Shown here: piece by piece, positions 24,704 to 33,382 of the stretch
Numbering within the stretch: position 1 is the first letter of the stretch
How the letters are laid out: every line of letters starts with the position of its first letter
DNA from: an uncultured Clostridia bacterium
GTDB taxonomy: Bacteria > Bacillota > Clostridia > Oscillospirales > Ruminococcaceae
Direction of reading: 5' to 3'
DNA length: 62,792 bases
NCBI GenBank assembly: GCA_944386045.1
Contig: CALWZO010000026.1
Coordinates: 1 to 62,792, forward strand
Notes under the pieces: model-generated
What the model saw: only the letters and a program-made list of their open reading frames with translations
What the model was told of the DNA's origin: nothing
The model's database searches: none
Made by a program: the position numbers and the translations under genes

Positions 24704-25465
24704 GTGAAAAATTATGAAGAAAACAGATGCCCCATATGCAAAGAAAAACTGAGTATAACTGTGCTGAGCTGCAAAAACTGCCGGGCAGATTTCAAATGCG
24801 ACAAGCAGCTTTCGCCCTATGATTATCTTTCACCGGCCGAAAGGGAATATCTGGATGTGTTTCTGTCCTGCCGCGGAAATTTGTCTTTGGTACAGCAAAA
24901 GCTGGGTATATCTTACCCTACCGCAAAAAACAACCTGGAAAGTTTGCTTATAACATTGGGACTGGCAAAAAAGGAGAAAAAGCCGGCAATCAACCTGAAA
25001 AATTTTTTGTTTACACCGGACAAAAACAACACAAAAGCGTCTGCAATTATAAAAAACAAGCTGTATGAAACAGGCGGCAGGGCTAAAGTTCGCTCGCAAA
25101 ACGGCAAAGAGTATGAGATATATATGGACAGCGACGGAAGGTCCTTCCACTGCGAGGCTTTGCCGGTAAATGTGCCCTATACATACGAAATTTTTGATGT
25201 TATTGTTGACCTGCTGAAAAACAACGGCGGAAAAGCACCGAAAGGCAACGGCCGAAATTTCCGCCTGGGATACGGACAATGCACAGAAGACACTGTTGTG
25301 GGCGCAATAGGTAAAAACTATTTCGGAAAGCCGAAAGGAAGCTATGTATATGACCCTGTATTTGTGCTGGCGGCAGTGCTGGAATGGGCTGATATAGCGC
25401 ACAATCAGCGCGGTTATTTACAGCTTACAGCCGACTATATGACCAGACTTTACGGCAGAAAATAA
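24704..25465 (+). CDS. Zinc-ribbon DUF2089-like putative regulator with novel C-terminal domain
   Basis: A 253-residue protein. The N-terminus has a zinc ribbon (CPIC and CKNC), followed by a helix-turn-helix region (SLVQQKLGISYPTAKNNLE) as in DUF2089 proteins. The remaining ~170 residues are an unrecognised domain with a basic linker and motifs such as YEIYMDSDGRSFHC and WADIAHNQRGYLQ. GTG at 24704 lies eight bases after AGGAG; ATG at 24698 is only two bases away. A DNA-binding role is inferred from the N-terminus. Single-gene unit with its own promoter. Confidence 0.72.
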   Translation: MKNYEENRCPICKEKLSITVLSCKNCRADFKCDKQLSPYDYLSPAEREYLDVFLSCRGNLSLVQQKLGISYPTAKNNLESLLITLGLAKKEKKPAINLKNFLFTPDKNNTKASAIIKNKLYETGGRAKVRSQNGKEYEIYMDSDGRSFHCEALPVNVPYTYEIFDVIVDLLKNNGGKAPKGNGRNFRLGYGQCTEDTVVGAIGKNYFGKPKGSYVYDPVFVLAAVLEWADIAHNQRGYLQLTADYMTRLYGRK

Positions 25466-25480
25466 TATAATGAAGGTTAA

Positions 25481-25515
25481 AAAAGAAAGAGCAGGTTTGT
25501 TGCCTGCTCTTTATT
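25481..25515. terminator. Bidirectional terminator between converging genes
   Basis: AAAGAGCAGG (25486-25495) pairs with CCTGCTCTTT (25503-25512). Confidence 0.85.
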
Positions 25516-25517
25516 CT

Positions 25518-26195
25518 TTATTGTCGGCTGTCCCTGTAACCGGTATAATATCTGCCGCTTATTGCGCTTATACAGCCCAGTATGCCGCCGGCAATCATTA
25601 TAACCGGAATAAGCATCGGAAAGGAAAAGGAGTGAAGATAATAGTTGATTATATCGTTTATGTCGGTGGAGCCGGCCATTATACATATACAGCCGGCGGC
25701 AATGAAAATCAGTATAAGGCTGGCAAACAGTGTGGTCACATTTATGCCGCAAGGTTTGCCGGCCGGGCTGTTTACTTTTAAGAATATATAAAGCATAAAT
25801 CCCGGTACGGCTGTAAACATAACGCCCACAAACATCATTATGTAGTTTCCGTTTGTGCCCTGTATTATCCGCTTGCCGGGATCCTCCGGGTCAAATCTGA
25901 TTTTTACCCTGCTGCCCTGCCGCTGGACTATGCTGGTGCTGTAATCGGTGACGGCGGTGTAATCCCGGCCGCCCACATTATAGGAATATACCAGGTAATA
26001 TGTGGTGCTTCCGTCATCTGAAATGCTCGGATAATAGTCTGAGAGATAACCCACGGTCTGCCTGTAGCCGGCGGCGGCGCGGTTTAGCTTTGTCTGACCG
26101 CTGATGCCAAAGTAAAGCAGGCACAGGCCCAGGAAAATAAAAACTCCCAAAAAGATATACAGCCACAGGGGCACAACATTTTTGCTTCTTTTCAT
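25518..26195 (-). CDS. DUF3592-like membrane protein
   Basis: A 225-residue protein with an N-terminal membrane segment (about 10-30), an extracytoplasmic beta domain (YYLVYSYNVGGRDYTA... KIRFDPEDPGKRI) typical of DUF3592, and three C-terminal hydrophobic segments. ATG at 26195 has AGAGGTG upstream. Function unknown; single gene between terminators. Confidence 0.75.
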   Translation of the reverse strand: MKRSKNVVPLWLYIFLGVFIFLGLCLLYFGISGQTKLNRAAAGYRQTVGYLSDYYPSISDDGSTTYYLVYSYNVGGRDYTAVTDYSTSIVQRQGSRVKIRFDPEDPGKRIIQGTNGNYIMMFVGVMFTAVPGFMLYIFLKVNSPAGKPCGINVTTLFASLILIFIAAGCICIMAGSTDINDIINYYLHSFSFPMLIPVIMIAGGILGCISAISGRYYTGYRDSRQ

Positions 26196-26350
26196 TTTCA
26201 CACCTCTTTATCCGTTGTACTTTCAGCATAGCACTTTACAGTGAAAACAGCAACAGCTTTTGGCTGAAAAACGGGCAAGGGAGTATAAAAAGGGCAGGGC
26301 GCGCGTGTTTTGTGCCAAAGAGCAGAACGACAAAGGAAAATTTCGTATAC

Positions 26351-26379
26351 AAAAAAGCGCCGGTGTACGGCGCTTTTTA
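26351..26379 (-). terminator. Terminator of the yloU-fakA operon
   Basis: AAAAAGCGCCG (26352-26362) and CGGCGCTTTTT (26368-26378), 12 bases beyond the fakA stop on the minus strand. Confidence 0.85.
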
Positions 26380-26390
26380 TAAGTTATAAA

Positions 26391-28061
26391 TTATTCAACG
26401 CTTATCAGGTAGTAGTATACCGGCTGATTGCCTTCCAGCACGCTTACTTCGGCTGTTTTGGGGGCGCGTTTTTTCACTTCTTCGCAGACTTTTTCTGCCT
26501 CTTCGGCGCTTATGCCTTCGCCGTAGATGATTGTAACAAAAGAAGTGTCGCGGTTCATCATCTGTTTTGTCAGCTTGACTGCGGCTTTTTCCACATCCTT
26601 TTCCACAAAGGACAGCTTGCTGTCCTCCATGGCCAGTATGTCGCCGCGTTTTATTTTGTGACCTTCAAAATCAGAATTTCTGGCCGCAAATGTTATGGAA
26701 CCGGTGGACACGCCCTGGGCGGCCATGTCCATGGTCACCGCGTTGTCCCTTTCGCTGGCGTCGGGGTCAAAGTTCAGCATGGCGGTGATGCCCTGGGGAA
26801 TTGTCCTTGTGGGCAGCACAACAACCTTTCTGTCGGCCAGTTTGGCGGCCTGTTCGGCGGCCATTATAATGTTTTTGTTGTTGGGCAGTACAAAAACTGT
26901 TTTTGCACCCACAGACTGTACGGCGCGCAGAATATCGTTGGTGGACGGGTTCATTGTCTGTCCGCCGGTAACCACTGCGTCAGCGCCCAGGTCCTTGAAC
27001 ATATTTACAATGCCTTCGCCGGCGGCCACGGCAACAAAGCCAAAGGGCACATCGGCGTCAACTGCCATATATTTGAACTCTTCGTCGCTGTCGGCGTCGG
27101 TGGCCTGCTTTTCCAGGCCCTTTGCCTTTTCGCCCAGCTCGTTCATCTGTTCTATCATGTTTTCAATCTTCAGCTTGGTCATATAGCCGTGCTTTACAGC
27201 CTCGCTCAGGGCCTTGCCCGGGTCAGAGGTGTGTACATGGCTTTTGATGATGTCATCATCTTCCACCACCACAACACTGTCGCCGATGCTTTCCAGATAG
27301 GCGCGCAGTTTTTCGGCGCTGGCATTTTCGTTTTTGTTTACGATAAATTCGGTGCAGTAACCGTTGACAATCTCCGGATCCAGGTCTTTGGCATACACGC
27401 CCTTGGGTGTAAAGGAAGAAGCGGAAGCCTTTTCTGCTTCGGCAGACTGCAGGATAACACCGTCCTTGAATACGCTCAGCATACCGGTAAAGATATATAC
27501 CAGGCCCTGTCCGCCGGCGTCCACAACTCCGGCTTTTTTCAGCACGGGCAGCTGTTCGGGTGTGTTGTCCAGTGCAACCTGTGCTGCATCCACAACCTCC
27601 TGCCACAGTACAGCCACATCTTCCTCCTGCATGCTTTCGGCTTTTTCGCAGGCCAGGCGGGCAACTGTCAGTATGGTGCCTTCGGTGGGTTTCATAACTG
27701 CTTTGTACGCAGAGTCAACACCTTTTCTCAGCGCCTGTGTCATATCGGCGGCGCTGGCTTCTTTTTTGTCTTTCAGCGCTTTGGAAAAACCACGGAACAG
27801 CAAAGAGGATATAACGCCGCTGTTGCCGCGGGCGCCGCGCAGCATGCTGGAAGCAGCGGTGGAGGCCACAGCGTCCACTGTGCAGTCATCGGCCATGGCG
27901 CTGAGTTCTTTTTTTGCGGCGCCTATGGTCATGGACATGTTTGTACCTGTATCTCCGTCGGGAACGGGGAAAACATTCAGCTCGTCAACGGCTGTTTTGT
28001 TGTTTATAATCGCATTGGCGCCGGAAATGATGGCGTCACGCAGCATTTTACCTGTTATCAT
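26391..28061 (-). CDS. fakA: Fatty acid kinase ATP-binding subunit, DAK2/YloV family
   Basis: A 556-residue protein of the FakA (YloV) family. The N-terminal DAK2 domain has FPVPDGDTGTNMS (31-43) with the Mg-ATP aspartates and ARGNSGVISS; the C-terminal part ends in the FakB-interacting DegV-adjacent fold. FakA phosphorylates fatty acids presented by FakB (DegV) proteins for phospholipid synthesis. It lies 23 bases after yloU, the classical Firmicute pair. No fakB is in the window. Confidence 0.92.
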   Translation of the reverse strand: MITGKMLRDAIISGANAIINNKTAVDELNVFPVPDGDTGTNMSMTIGAAKKELSAMADDCTVDAVASTAASSMLRGARGNSGVISSLLFRGFSKALKDKKEASAADMTQALRKGVDSAYKAVMKPTEGTILTVARLACEKAESMQEEDVAVLWQEVVDAAQVALDNTPEQLPVLKKAGVVDAGGQGLVYIFTGMLSVFKDGVILQSAEAEKASASSFTPKGVYAKDLDPEIVNGYCTEFIVNKNENASAEKLRAYLESIGDSVVVVEDDDIIKSHVHTSDPGKALSEAVKHGYMTKLKIENMIEQMNELGEKAKGLEKQATDADSDEEFKYMAVDADVPFGFVAVAAGEGIVNMFKDLGADAVVTGGQTMNPSTNDILRAVQSVGAKTVFVLPNNKNIIMAAEQAAKLADRKVVVLPTRTIPQGITAMLNFDPDASERDNAVTMDMAAQGVSTGSITFAARNSDFEGHKIKRGDILAMEDSKLSFVEKDVEKAAVKLTKQMMNRDTSFVTIIYGEGISAEEAEKVCEEVKKRAPKTAEVSVLEGNQPVYYYLISVE

Positions 28062-28084
28062 TTGTCACCTCAAAAAACTATAAG

Positions 28085-28438
28085 TTATTCTGTTATGATA
28101 TCATCTACTGAAACATTGATACATTTTACTTTCAGGGCTGTGGCGTGTTCCACCGCGTAGGAAACTCTTTCTTTGATATTTTCCACAATGGTGGAGATGT
28201 TCACACCGTAAATCACTTTGATATGCAGGTCTATAACCAGCCGGCCTTCCTCCTCTTTGACTATGACGCCCTTTTCCGGTATGTCAGAGCCAAAAACAAG
28301 GGTGCGCAGGCTGTCTGCCGCGCCGGCGCTGCTCATGCCGGCAACACCGTAGCAGCTGGTGATGGCATTGCCCACCAACGCCGCAAAGTAATCGTTTGTC
28401 AGGCTGACTTTCCCCATGGGATTGTAAATTTTAATCAT
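28085..28438 (-). CDS. yloU: Asp23/Gls24 family protein (YloU)
   Basis: A 117-residue Asp23/Gls24 protein, with the conserved alternating VIVKEEEGRLVIDLHIKV strand region and GVNISTIVENIKERV helix. ATG at 28438 is eight bases from AAAGGAG; a longer in-frame start overlaps that site. Asp23 proteins are membrane-associated cell-envelope stress factors; the pairing with FakA is conserved in Firmicutes but its meaning is unknown. Confidence 0.9.
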   Translation of the reverse strand: MIKIYNPMGKVSLTNDYFAALVGNAITSCYGVAGMSSAGAADSLRTLVFGSDIPEKGVIVKEEEGRLVIDLHIKVIYGVNISTIVENIKERVSYAVEHATALKVKCINVSVDDIITE

Positions 28439-28703
28439 TGAAAAAGCTCCTTTCCGCAAGCGAAAAAACGCCCGCCGCTTTTATTTATTACAATAATGGC
28501 ATAAAAATCCATAATAATCTTTTATATTATAACTCCAAAAGGCCATTGTGTATATACTTTTGATAATAATTTATAATTTAAAACAAATATTTACAATATT
28601 TTTTTACCAAAAATAGGGAAAATATCATAAAAAGACAGCCCTTTTTATATAAATAGATATTTATCAAAAAGGATTTTAAGACAAATTTGTGTGAAAAAAT
28701 TGA

Positions 28704-28732
28704 ATAAAAAGCCCCCGTGCGGGGGCTTTTTT
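28704..28732 (-). terminator. Terminator of nadE
   Basis: AAAAAGCCCCC (28706-28716), loop GTGC, GGGGGCTTTTTT (28721-28732); its arm reaches the nadE stop codon. Confidence 0.85.
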
Positions 28733-30399
28733 CACATATTCAGGAAGGAAAGCAAAAACCGCCGGCTGCAATCGCTGGGCAGTGACCTGCCCTGTCCCAT
28801 AAGGGCGGCGTGGGTCAGCCGTGCGCCTTCCGGCGCGCAGGAGCGTTTGAACTGTCCGCCGATAAATCTTCCGGCGAACATAGCCGCTTTTTCGCGCAGG
28901 TATGAGGCGGAAAATTCGCCCTCGAACACGCAGGAGGCACGCTGGGCCATTTCTATCGGTGACAGCCCGGCCACCACAAAGCAGTATATAAAGAAATCTA
29001 TAAGTTTGTACGGTGCCAGGATATCTTCGGTTTTTTGGGCAATCTGTCCTGCGGCCGGCAAAAGTTCGGGGCTGACAGGGATGGACAGTATCCCCTGTAC
29101 CGCTTCCTTTGCGCCTTTCAGGTTTTCCAGCCGGGTCACATAAGGCAGCATGGTGCGGATGACTGTTTTGGATATGCTGCTGTTCACATTGTATCCGGCC
29201 AGCCGGTCTCCGCCGTAAGTTGCAAAGCCCAGGGCCTCTTCGCTCAGGTCTCCGGTGCCCACCATTATGCCGCCGGCCATGTTGGCTATGTTCAGTGCAT
29301 TCAGCGTCCTCATCCTGGCCTGGACATTTTCAAAGGTCACATCGGCGGTTTTTCCGTCATGGCCGATGTCTTTCAGCGCCTGGGTACAGGCGGTGGTAAT
29401 GTCGATGAATTTCAGTTCTATTCCCAGGCCGGCGGTCAGCTTCCGTCCCAGGCTTTTTGTGGTGTCGTAAGTGCCGAATCCGGGAATGGACAGGGCGATT
29501 ATGCCGCTGCGGTCCAGCCCCAGCATGTCAAAGGCGTTTACAGTGGCCAGCAGTGCCAGCGCACTGTCCAGGCCGCCGCTGACGGCCACAACCGCTTTTT
29601 TCATTCCCAGGTTGTCCAGGCGGTTTGCCAGCGACAGGCTTTGCAGGTAAAACAGGTCCAGGCAGTACTCCTTCTGGTCAACATTGGCCGGAATAAGCGG
29701 GTTTTGGTTAAAAGCTACCGGGAAATCCAGCGCCGGAAGGGTAAAGACGCCGCCGGGCCGGCTTTTCTGTTTTTCCGGCGCAAAACAGCAGGGGCTGTTT
29801 TTATACTCTTCCGCTGTTGTGGTGAAAATGTCGTTTTTGCTGTCTATAAAAGAAATACAGGGCATATATATATTGGGGTGTGAGGTAAAGCCCAGTCCGC
29901 CCAGGTTACACACCACGGTGCAGCGGCCGCTTACCCGCAAAGCGGACAGCATTCTGTGCAAAAGCCGCCTCTGACCGGCCAGCACCGGCCGGCTTTGGTT
30001 CAGCACAAACCGGTCAGCCTGAATGCCCGGGGCTTTTTGGCGCAGATCCTGCCGGCTGTCAAAAGCGGCAAAGGAAAAGCCGTCTATTTCAAAGCTGTCC
30101 GCCGGCAGTATTTCGCCGCCGTGATACAGAGTGTTTACAAACCCGTTTTCGTACCTGTCGGCCAGGATATATATGCTGTTGTTTTCCTGCGCCAGGCTTT
30201 GGGCGGTGCCGTTGTATGCGGCGGCAAAATAAGCTTTGCCGGCCATTATGCCAAGGTCGGCCCCGGACAAAAACCCCTGAGGGAATATTATCAGCCGGGC
30301 CTGCTGCCGGACGGCCTTTTCGATTTCCAGCTGTGCCCGCCGCCGGTTTGCCGCCAGGTCCAGCGGCTTGACTTTAGCTTTGCTCAGATAAATTTTCAT
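28732..30399 (-). CDS. nadE: NAD+ synthetase with an apparently degenerate glutaminase domain
   Basis: Makes NAD+ from deamido-NAD+. The synthetase domain is intact, with the PP-loop SGGLDS (274-279), GTGDLSEEALG and the C-terminal region. The N-terminal nitrilase-type glutaminase domain (residues 1 to about 235) looks eroded: the catalytic Glu of FPE is Gln41, the HK-type lysine loop is missing, and no CED/CYE-like nucleophile cysteine is evident. Total length is 555 against about 640 in clostridial glutamine-dependent enzymes. It probably uses free ammonia, or a partner, instead of glutamine. The start has GGGGTGA upstream. Confidence 0.85.
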   Translation of the reverse strand: MKIYLSKAKVKPLDLAANRRRAQLEIEKAVRQQARLIIFPQGFLSGADLGIMAGKAYFAAAYNGTAQSLAQENNSIYILADRYENGFVNTLYHGGEILPADSFEIDGFSFAAFDSRQDLRQKAPGIQADRFVLNQSRPVLAGQRRLLHRMLSALRVSGRCTVVCNLGGLGFTSHPNIYMPCISFIDSKNDIFTTTAEEYKNSPCCFAPEKQKSRPGGVFTLPALDFPVAFNQNPLIPANVDQKEYCLDLFYLQSLSLANRLDNLGMKKAVVAVSGGLDSALALLATVNAFDMLGLDRSGIIALSIPGFGTYDTTKSLGRKLTAGLGIELKFIDITTACTQALKDIGHDGKTADVTFENVQARMRTLNALNIANMAGGIMVGTGDLSEEALGFATYGGDRLAGYNVNSSISKTVIRTMLPYVTRLENLKGAKEAVQGILSIPVSPELLPAAGQIAQKTEDILAPYKLIDFFIYCFVVAGLSPIEMAQRASCVFEGEFSASYLREKAAMFAGRFIGGQFKRSCAPEGARLTHAALMGQGRSLPSDCSRRFLLSFLNM

Positions 30400-30486
30400 A
30401 AAAAATCACCCCGTTTTTTTACATTTTATTTCCAATAATTTTAGCACAAAGGGGATAAAATTTTCAATAGAGTGCGGGCAGACTGA

Positions 30487-30515
30487 TTGCAATGTACATA
30501 AAAAGTATGTATAAT
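30487..30515 (+). promoter_or_regulatory. Promoter of the Lrp/aminotransferase operon
   Basis: TTGCAA (30487-30492), 17-base spacer, perfect TATAAT (30510-30515). Confidence 0.75.
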
Positions 30516-30549
30516 TAAATATTAAATAAATACACGGGAGATAATTTTT

Positions 30550-31029
30550 ATGGAAGAGTTGTTGAAACTGATTGAAACCAATCCGACCCTGACATCTGCC
30601 CAGCTGGCGGTAATGCTGGAATGCAGCCAGGAGCAGGTGGAAAAGATGATATCGGAATGTACCGCCAAAGGCATTATCAAAGGTTACCGCGCAGTGATAG
30701 ACTGGGAAAAAACCGGCACCAGCATGGTGAAGGCGATGATAGAACTGAAAGTTACACCCAAAAAAGGCCGCGGCTTTGACGAAATAGCCATGGCCATTGC
30801 CGCCATGGACGAGGTGGAAGGCGTCACCCTGATGAGCGGCGGCTATGACCTGCTGGTGGAAATCAGGGCCAAATCCTTCCAGGAGATAGCAATGTTTGTT
30901 TTCAAAAGGCTTTCTCCCATGGATGATGTGAACGAAACGGCTACTCATTTTGTGCTGCGCCCCTACAAACAGGCCGGGATTATATTCCACGAAGACGAAG
31001 AGGATACAAGGGGTCTTAACGCTTTATGA
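30550..31029 (+). CDS. Lrp/AsnC family transcriptional regulator
   Basis: A 159-residue regulator: N-terminal helix-turn-helix (TSAQLAVMLECSQEQVEKMI) and a C-terminal RAM ligand-binding domain (VEGVTLMSGGYDLLVEIRA). Lrp proteins sense amino acids. The stop overlaps the start of the aminotransferase gene by four bases, so the regulator probably controls its own operon in response to an amino acid handled by that enzyme. CGGGAG lies upstream of the ATG. Confidence 0.9.
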   Translation: MEELLKLIETNPTLTSAQLAVMLECSQEQVEKMISECTAKGIIKGYRAVIDWEKTGTSMVKAMIELKVTPKKGRGFDEIAMAIAAMDEVEGVTLMSGGYDLLVEIRAKSFQEIAMFVFKRLSPMDDVNETATHFVLRPYKQAGIIFHEDEEDTRGLNAL

Positions 31030-32195
31030 TAGATTACAGCAAATATCTGAACAAGGCGATAAGGGATATACCCCTGTCGCCCATAGAAAAAATATCCATG
31101 ATGGCACGGGAAGTTGACGACTGCATAATACTGGGCGTAGGCGAGCCGGACTTCAAAACCCCATGGAGAATAAGGGAGGCCGGCATACAAAGCCTGGAAA
31201 AAGGCCGCACCTGGTACAGCCCCGGACTGGGGCTTCTGCCGCTGAAAAAAGCTATATGTGAATATCAGAAACGCCGCTTCAAGCTGGAGTACACCCCCGA
31301 CGAGGTTATGGTGACGGTGGGCGGCAGCGAAGGCATAGACATGCTGTTCAGGGTAATGCTGGAAGAGGGGGACGAGGTTATACTGCCCACACCCTGTTAT
31401 GTCAGCTATGACCCGATAGCAAAAATGTGCGGCGCAAAGGTTGTGGAAGTGGAACTGAAGCAGGAAAACAACTTCCGCCTGTCCGCACGGGACCTGAAAA
31501 AGGCCATAACAGACAAAACAAAGATACTGGTTCTGCCTTTTCCCGGCAACCCTACCGGCGCGATAATGGAGGAAGAAGACCTGCTGGCCATTGCCGATGT
31601 GATAAAGGACACCGATATTTTTGTTATGACAGATGAAATATACGCCGAGCTGACCTACGGCGAATATCATCATGTGTCCTTTGCGTCAATACCGGGAATG
31701 AAGGAAAGAACCGTTGTGATAAACGGATTTTCCAAATCCTATGCCATGACCGGCTGGCGCCTGGGATATGCCCTGGGCCCGCGGCCGATAATAGACGCCA
31801 TGGCCACACTGCATCAGGTGGCTGTGATATGCGCGCCCATCACCAGCCAGTATGCGGCGGTGGTGGCGATGAACGAATGTGACGGCGAAATTGACGCCAT
31901 GCGTCACCAGTACGACATGCGCCGCCGTTTTCTGATAAACGAGCTGAACGCCATAGGCCTGCCCTGTTACAATGCCCAGGGTGCATTTTATGTGTTTGCG
32001 GATATACGCGGCACAGGCATGACCAGCGAACAGTTCTGTGAAAAACTGCTGCTGGAAGGCCATGTGGCGGTTATACCGGGCAACGCTTTCGGCAAAGCAG
32101 GGGAAGGTTTTGTGCGCATTTCTTATTCATACTCCCTTGACCATCTTATGGAGGCCACAAAGCGCATAAGCGCTTTTTTGAAAACACTCAAGTGA
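31026..32195 (+). CDS. PLP-dependent class I/II aminotransferase
   Basis: A 389-residue fold-type I aminotransferase of the AspC/PatA-like group. PLP-binding residues are visible: NPTG (Asn175), TDEIY (Asp203), and the Schiff-base lysine Lys237 in GFSKSYAMTGWRLGY. Translationally coupled (ATGA) to the Lrp gene. The substrate, perhaps aspartate or an aromatic or branched amino acid, cannot be decided from motifs. Confidence 0.9.
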   Translation: MIDYSKYLNKAIRDIPLSPIEKISMMAREVDDCIILGVGEPDFKTPWRIREAGIQSLEKGRTWYSPGLGLLPLKKAICEYQKRRFKLEYTPDEVMVTVGGSEGIDMLFRVMLEEGDEVILPTPCYVSYDPIAKMCGAKVVEVELKQENNFRLSARDLKKAITDKTKILVLPFPGNPTGAIMEEEDLLAIADVIKDTDIFVMTDEIYAELTYGEYHHVSFASIPGMKERTVVINGFSKSYAMTGWRLGYALGPRPIIDAMATLHQVAVICAPITSQYAAVVAMNECDGEIDAMRHQYDMRRRFLINELNAIGLPCYNAQGAFYVFADIRGTGMTSEQFCEKLLLEGHVAVIPGNAFGKAGEGFVRISYSYSLDHLMEATKRISAFLKTLK

Positions 32196-32220
32196 TATAA
32201 ATTTTTAAGGCGGTGTTGTT

Positions 32221-33366
32221 ATGTGCAAAGTTGTTATAAAAAAAGTGGGCAGCTATGACAGCCGGACGGTGTACATTGCCGTCAAGGAAATAATGCTGCA
32301 GCAGAGGATAAACCGGCTGGTAAACCGGGATACAAAAATACTGATAAAACCCAACATGCTCAGCCGACATGCGCCGGACAAAGCCGTGACCACCAACCCG
32401 GTGGTGGTGGACTGTGTAATAACTGTACTGAAAGAGTTTGGGGCAAAGGCTGAAAACATCACCCTGGCCGATTCCAGCGGCGGCCCTGCCAGCCGGGGCG
32501 TAATACAGGGCAATTATAATACCTGCGGTTTTTCCCTGGTGGCGGAAAAGCACAATGTAAACCTGTATACAAAAATGAGCAGCCGCACTTTGAAGACTGA
32601 CGGCGTCATGGTAAAGGAATTTGAGGTTATGCGGCCGGCGGTGGAAAGCGATCTTATCATAAACCTGGCCAAATTCAAAACCCATGTGATGACGGGCATG
32701 ACCGGTGCGGTAAAAAATATGTTCGGCGTGGTGCCCGGCCTGAAAAAGGCAGAATTTCACATGCGCTTTCCCGACAAGGAAAATTTTGCCAATATGCTTA
32801 TCGACCTGTGCCAGGCGGTAAAGCCCACATTTACAATCGTTGACGGCATACAGGCGATGGAGGGCGACGGCCCTGCCGGCGGCAGTGTCAGGAACCTGGG
32901 CCTTTTGCTGGCAGGCAGTGACCCGTACAAAATAGATATGGCAATGGCGTATATAATGGGCTTTGAAGCGGAAAACCTGCCGGTGCTGAAGGCGGCGATG
33001 GACCGCGGCCTGGTGCCGGCCAGGCTGGAAATGACAGATATAACCGGGGATGTGCAGCGGTACCAAAGGTGCGAAGGGTACATTCTGCCGCGCTCATACC
33101 GCCTGGACTTTGGCGACCATGTGCCCAGAGCTTTGCGCTGGGCCACACCGGCGGTGGAAAAATTTCTGGCGCCAAAGCCGAAGATAAACAAACCCAGATG
33201 TATCGGCTGCGGCAAATGCCGGAGCATCTGTCCGCAAAAAACCATAGAGATAAAAGACAAAAAGGCAGTGATAAATCTGAAAAACTGCATAAAATGTTTC
33301 TGCTGTCACGAAATGTGTCCGGTAAAGGCCATTGACATAAAGCGCAGCAGTTTTTTCAAAATATGA
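32221..33366 (+). CDS. DUF362 iron-sulfur protein
   Basis: A 381-residue protein: DUF362 domain (about 1-300, with KPNMLS, ADSSGGP and FKTHVMTGMTGAVKNMFG) followed by a C-terminal two-[4Fe-4S] ferredoxin domain (CIGCGKCRSICP and CIKCFCCHEMCP). The biochemical role of DUF362 proteins is not established. It lies 25 bases after the aminotransferase and 16 before ispE, so appears cotranscribed. A redox role is inferred from the clusters. Confidence 0.85.
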   Translation: MCKVVIKKVGSYDSRTVYIAVKEIMLQQRINRLVNRDTKILIKPNMLSRHAPDKAVTTNPVVVDCVITVLKEFGAKAENITLADSSGGPASRGVIQGNYNTCGFSLVAEKHNVNLYTKMSSRTLKTDGVMVKEFEVMRPAVESDLIINLAKFKTHVMTGMTGAVKNMFGVVPGLKKAEFHMRFPDKENFANMLIDLCQAVKPTFTIVDGIQAMEGDGPAGGSVRNLGLLLAGSDPYKIDMAMAYIMGFEAENLPVLKAAMDRGLVPARLEMTDITGDVQRYQRCEGYILPRSYRLDFGDHVPRALRWATPAVEKFLAPKPKINKPRCIGCGKCRSICPQKTIEIKDKKAVINLKNCIKCFCCHEMCPVKAIDIKRSSFFKI

Positions 33367-33382
33367 TTTTCAGGGGAATGGA

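Noticed and set aside
26310..28160. 616-codon open frame on the plus strand across fakA
   Set aside because: Antisense shadow of fakA with low-complexity His/Gly/Phe composition; fakA itself has strong motifs and correct context.
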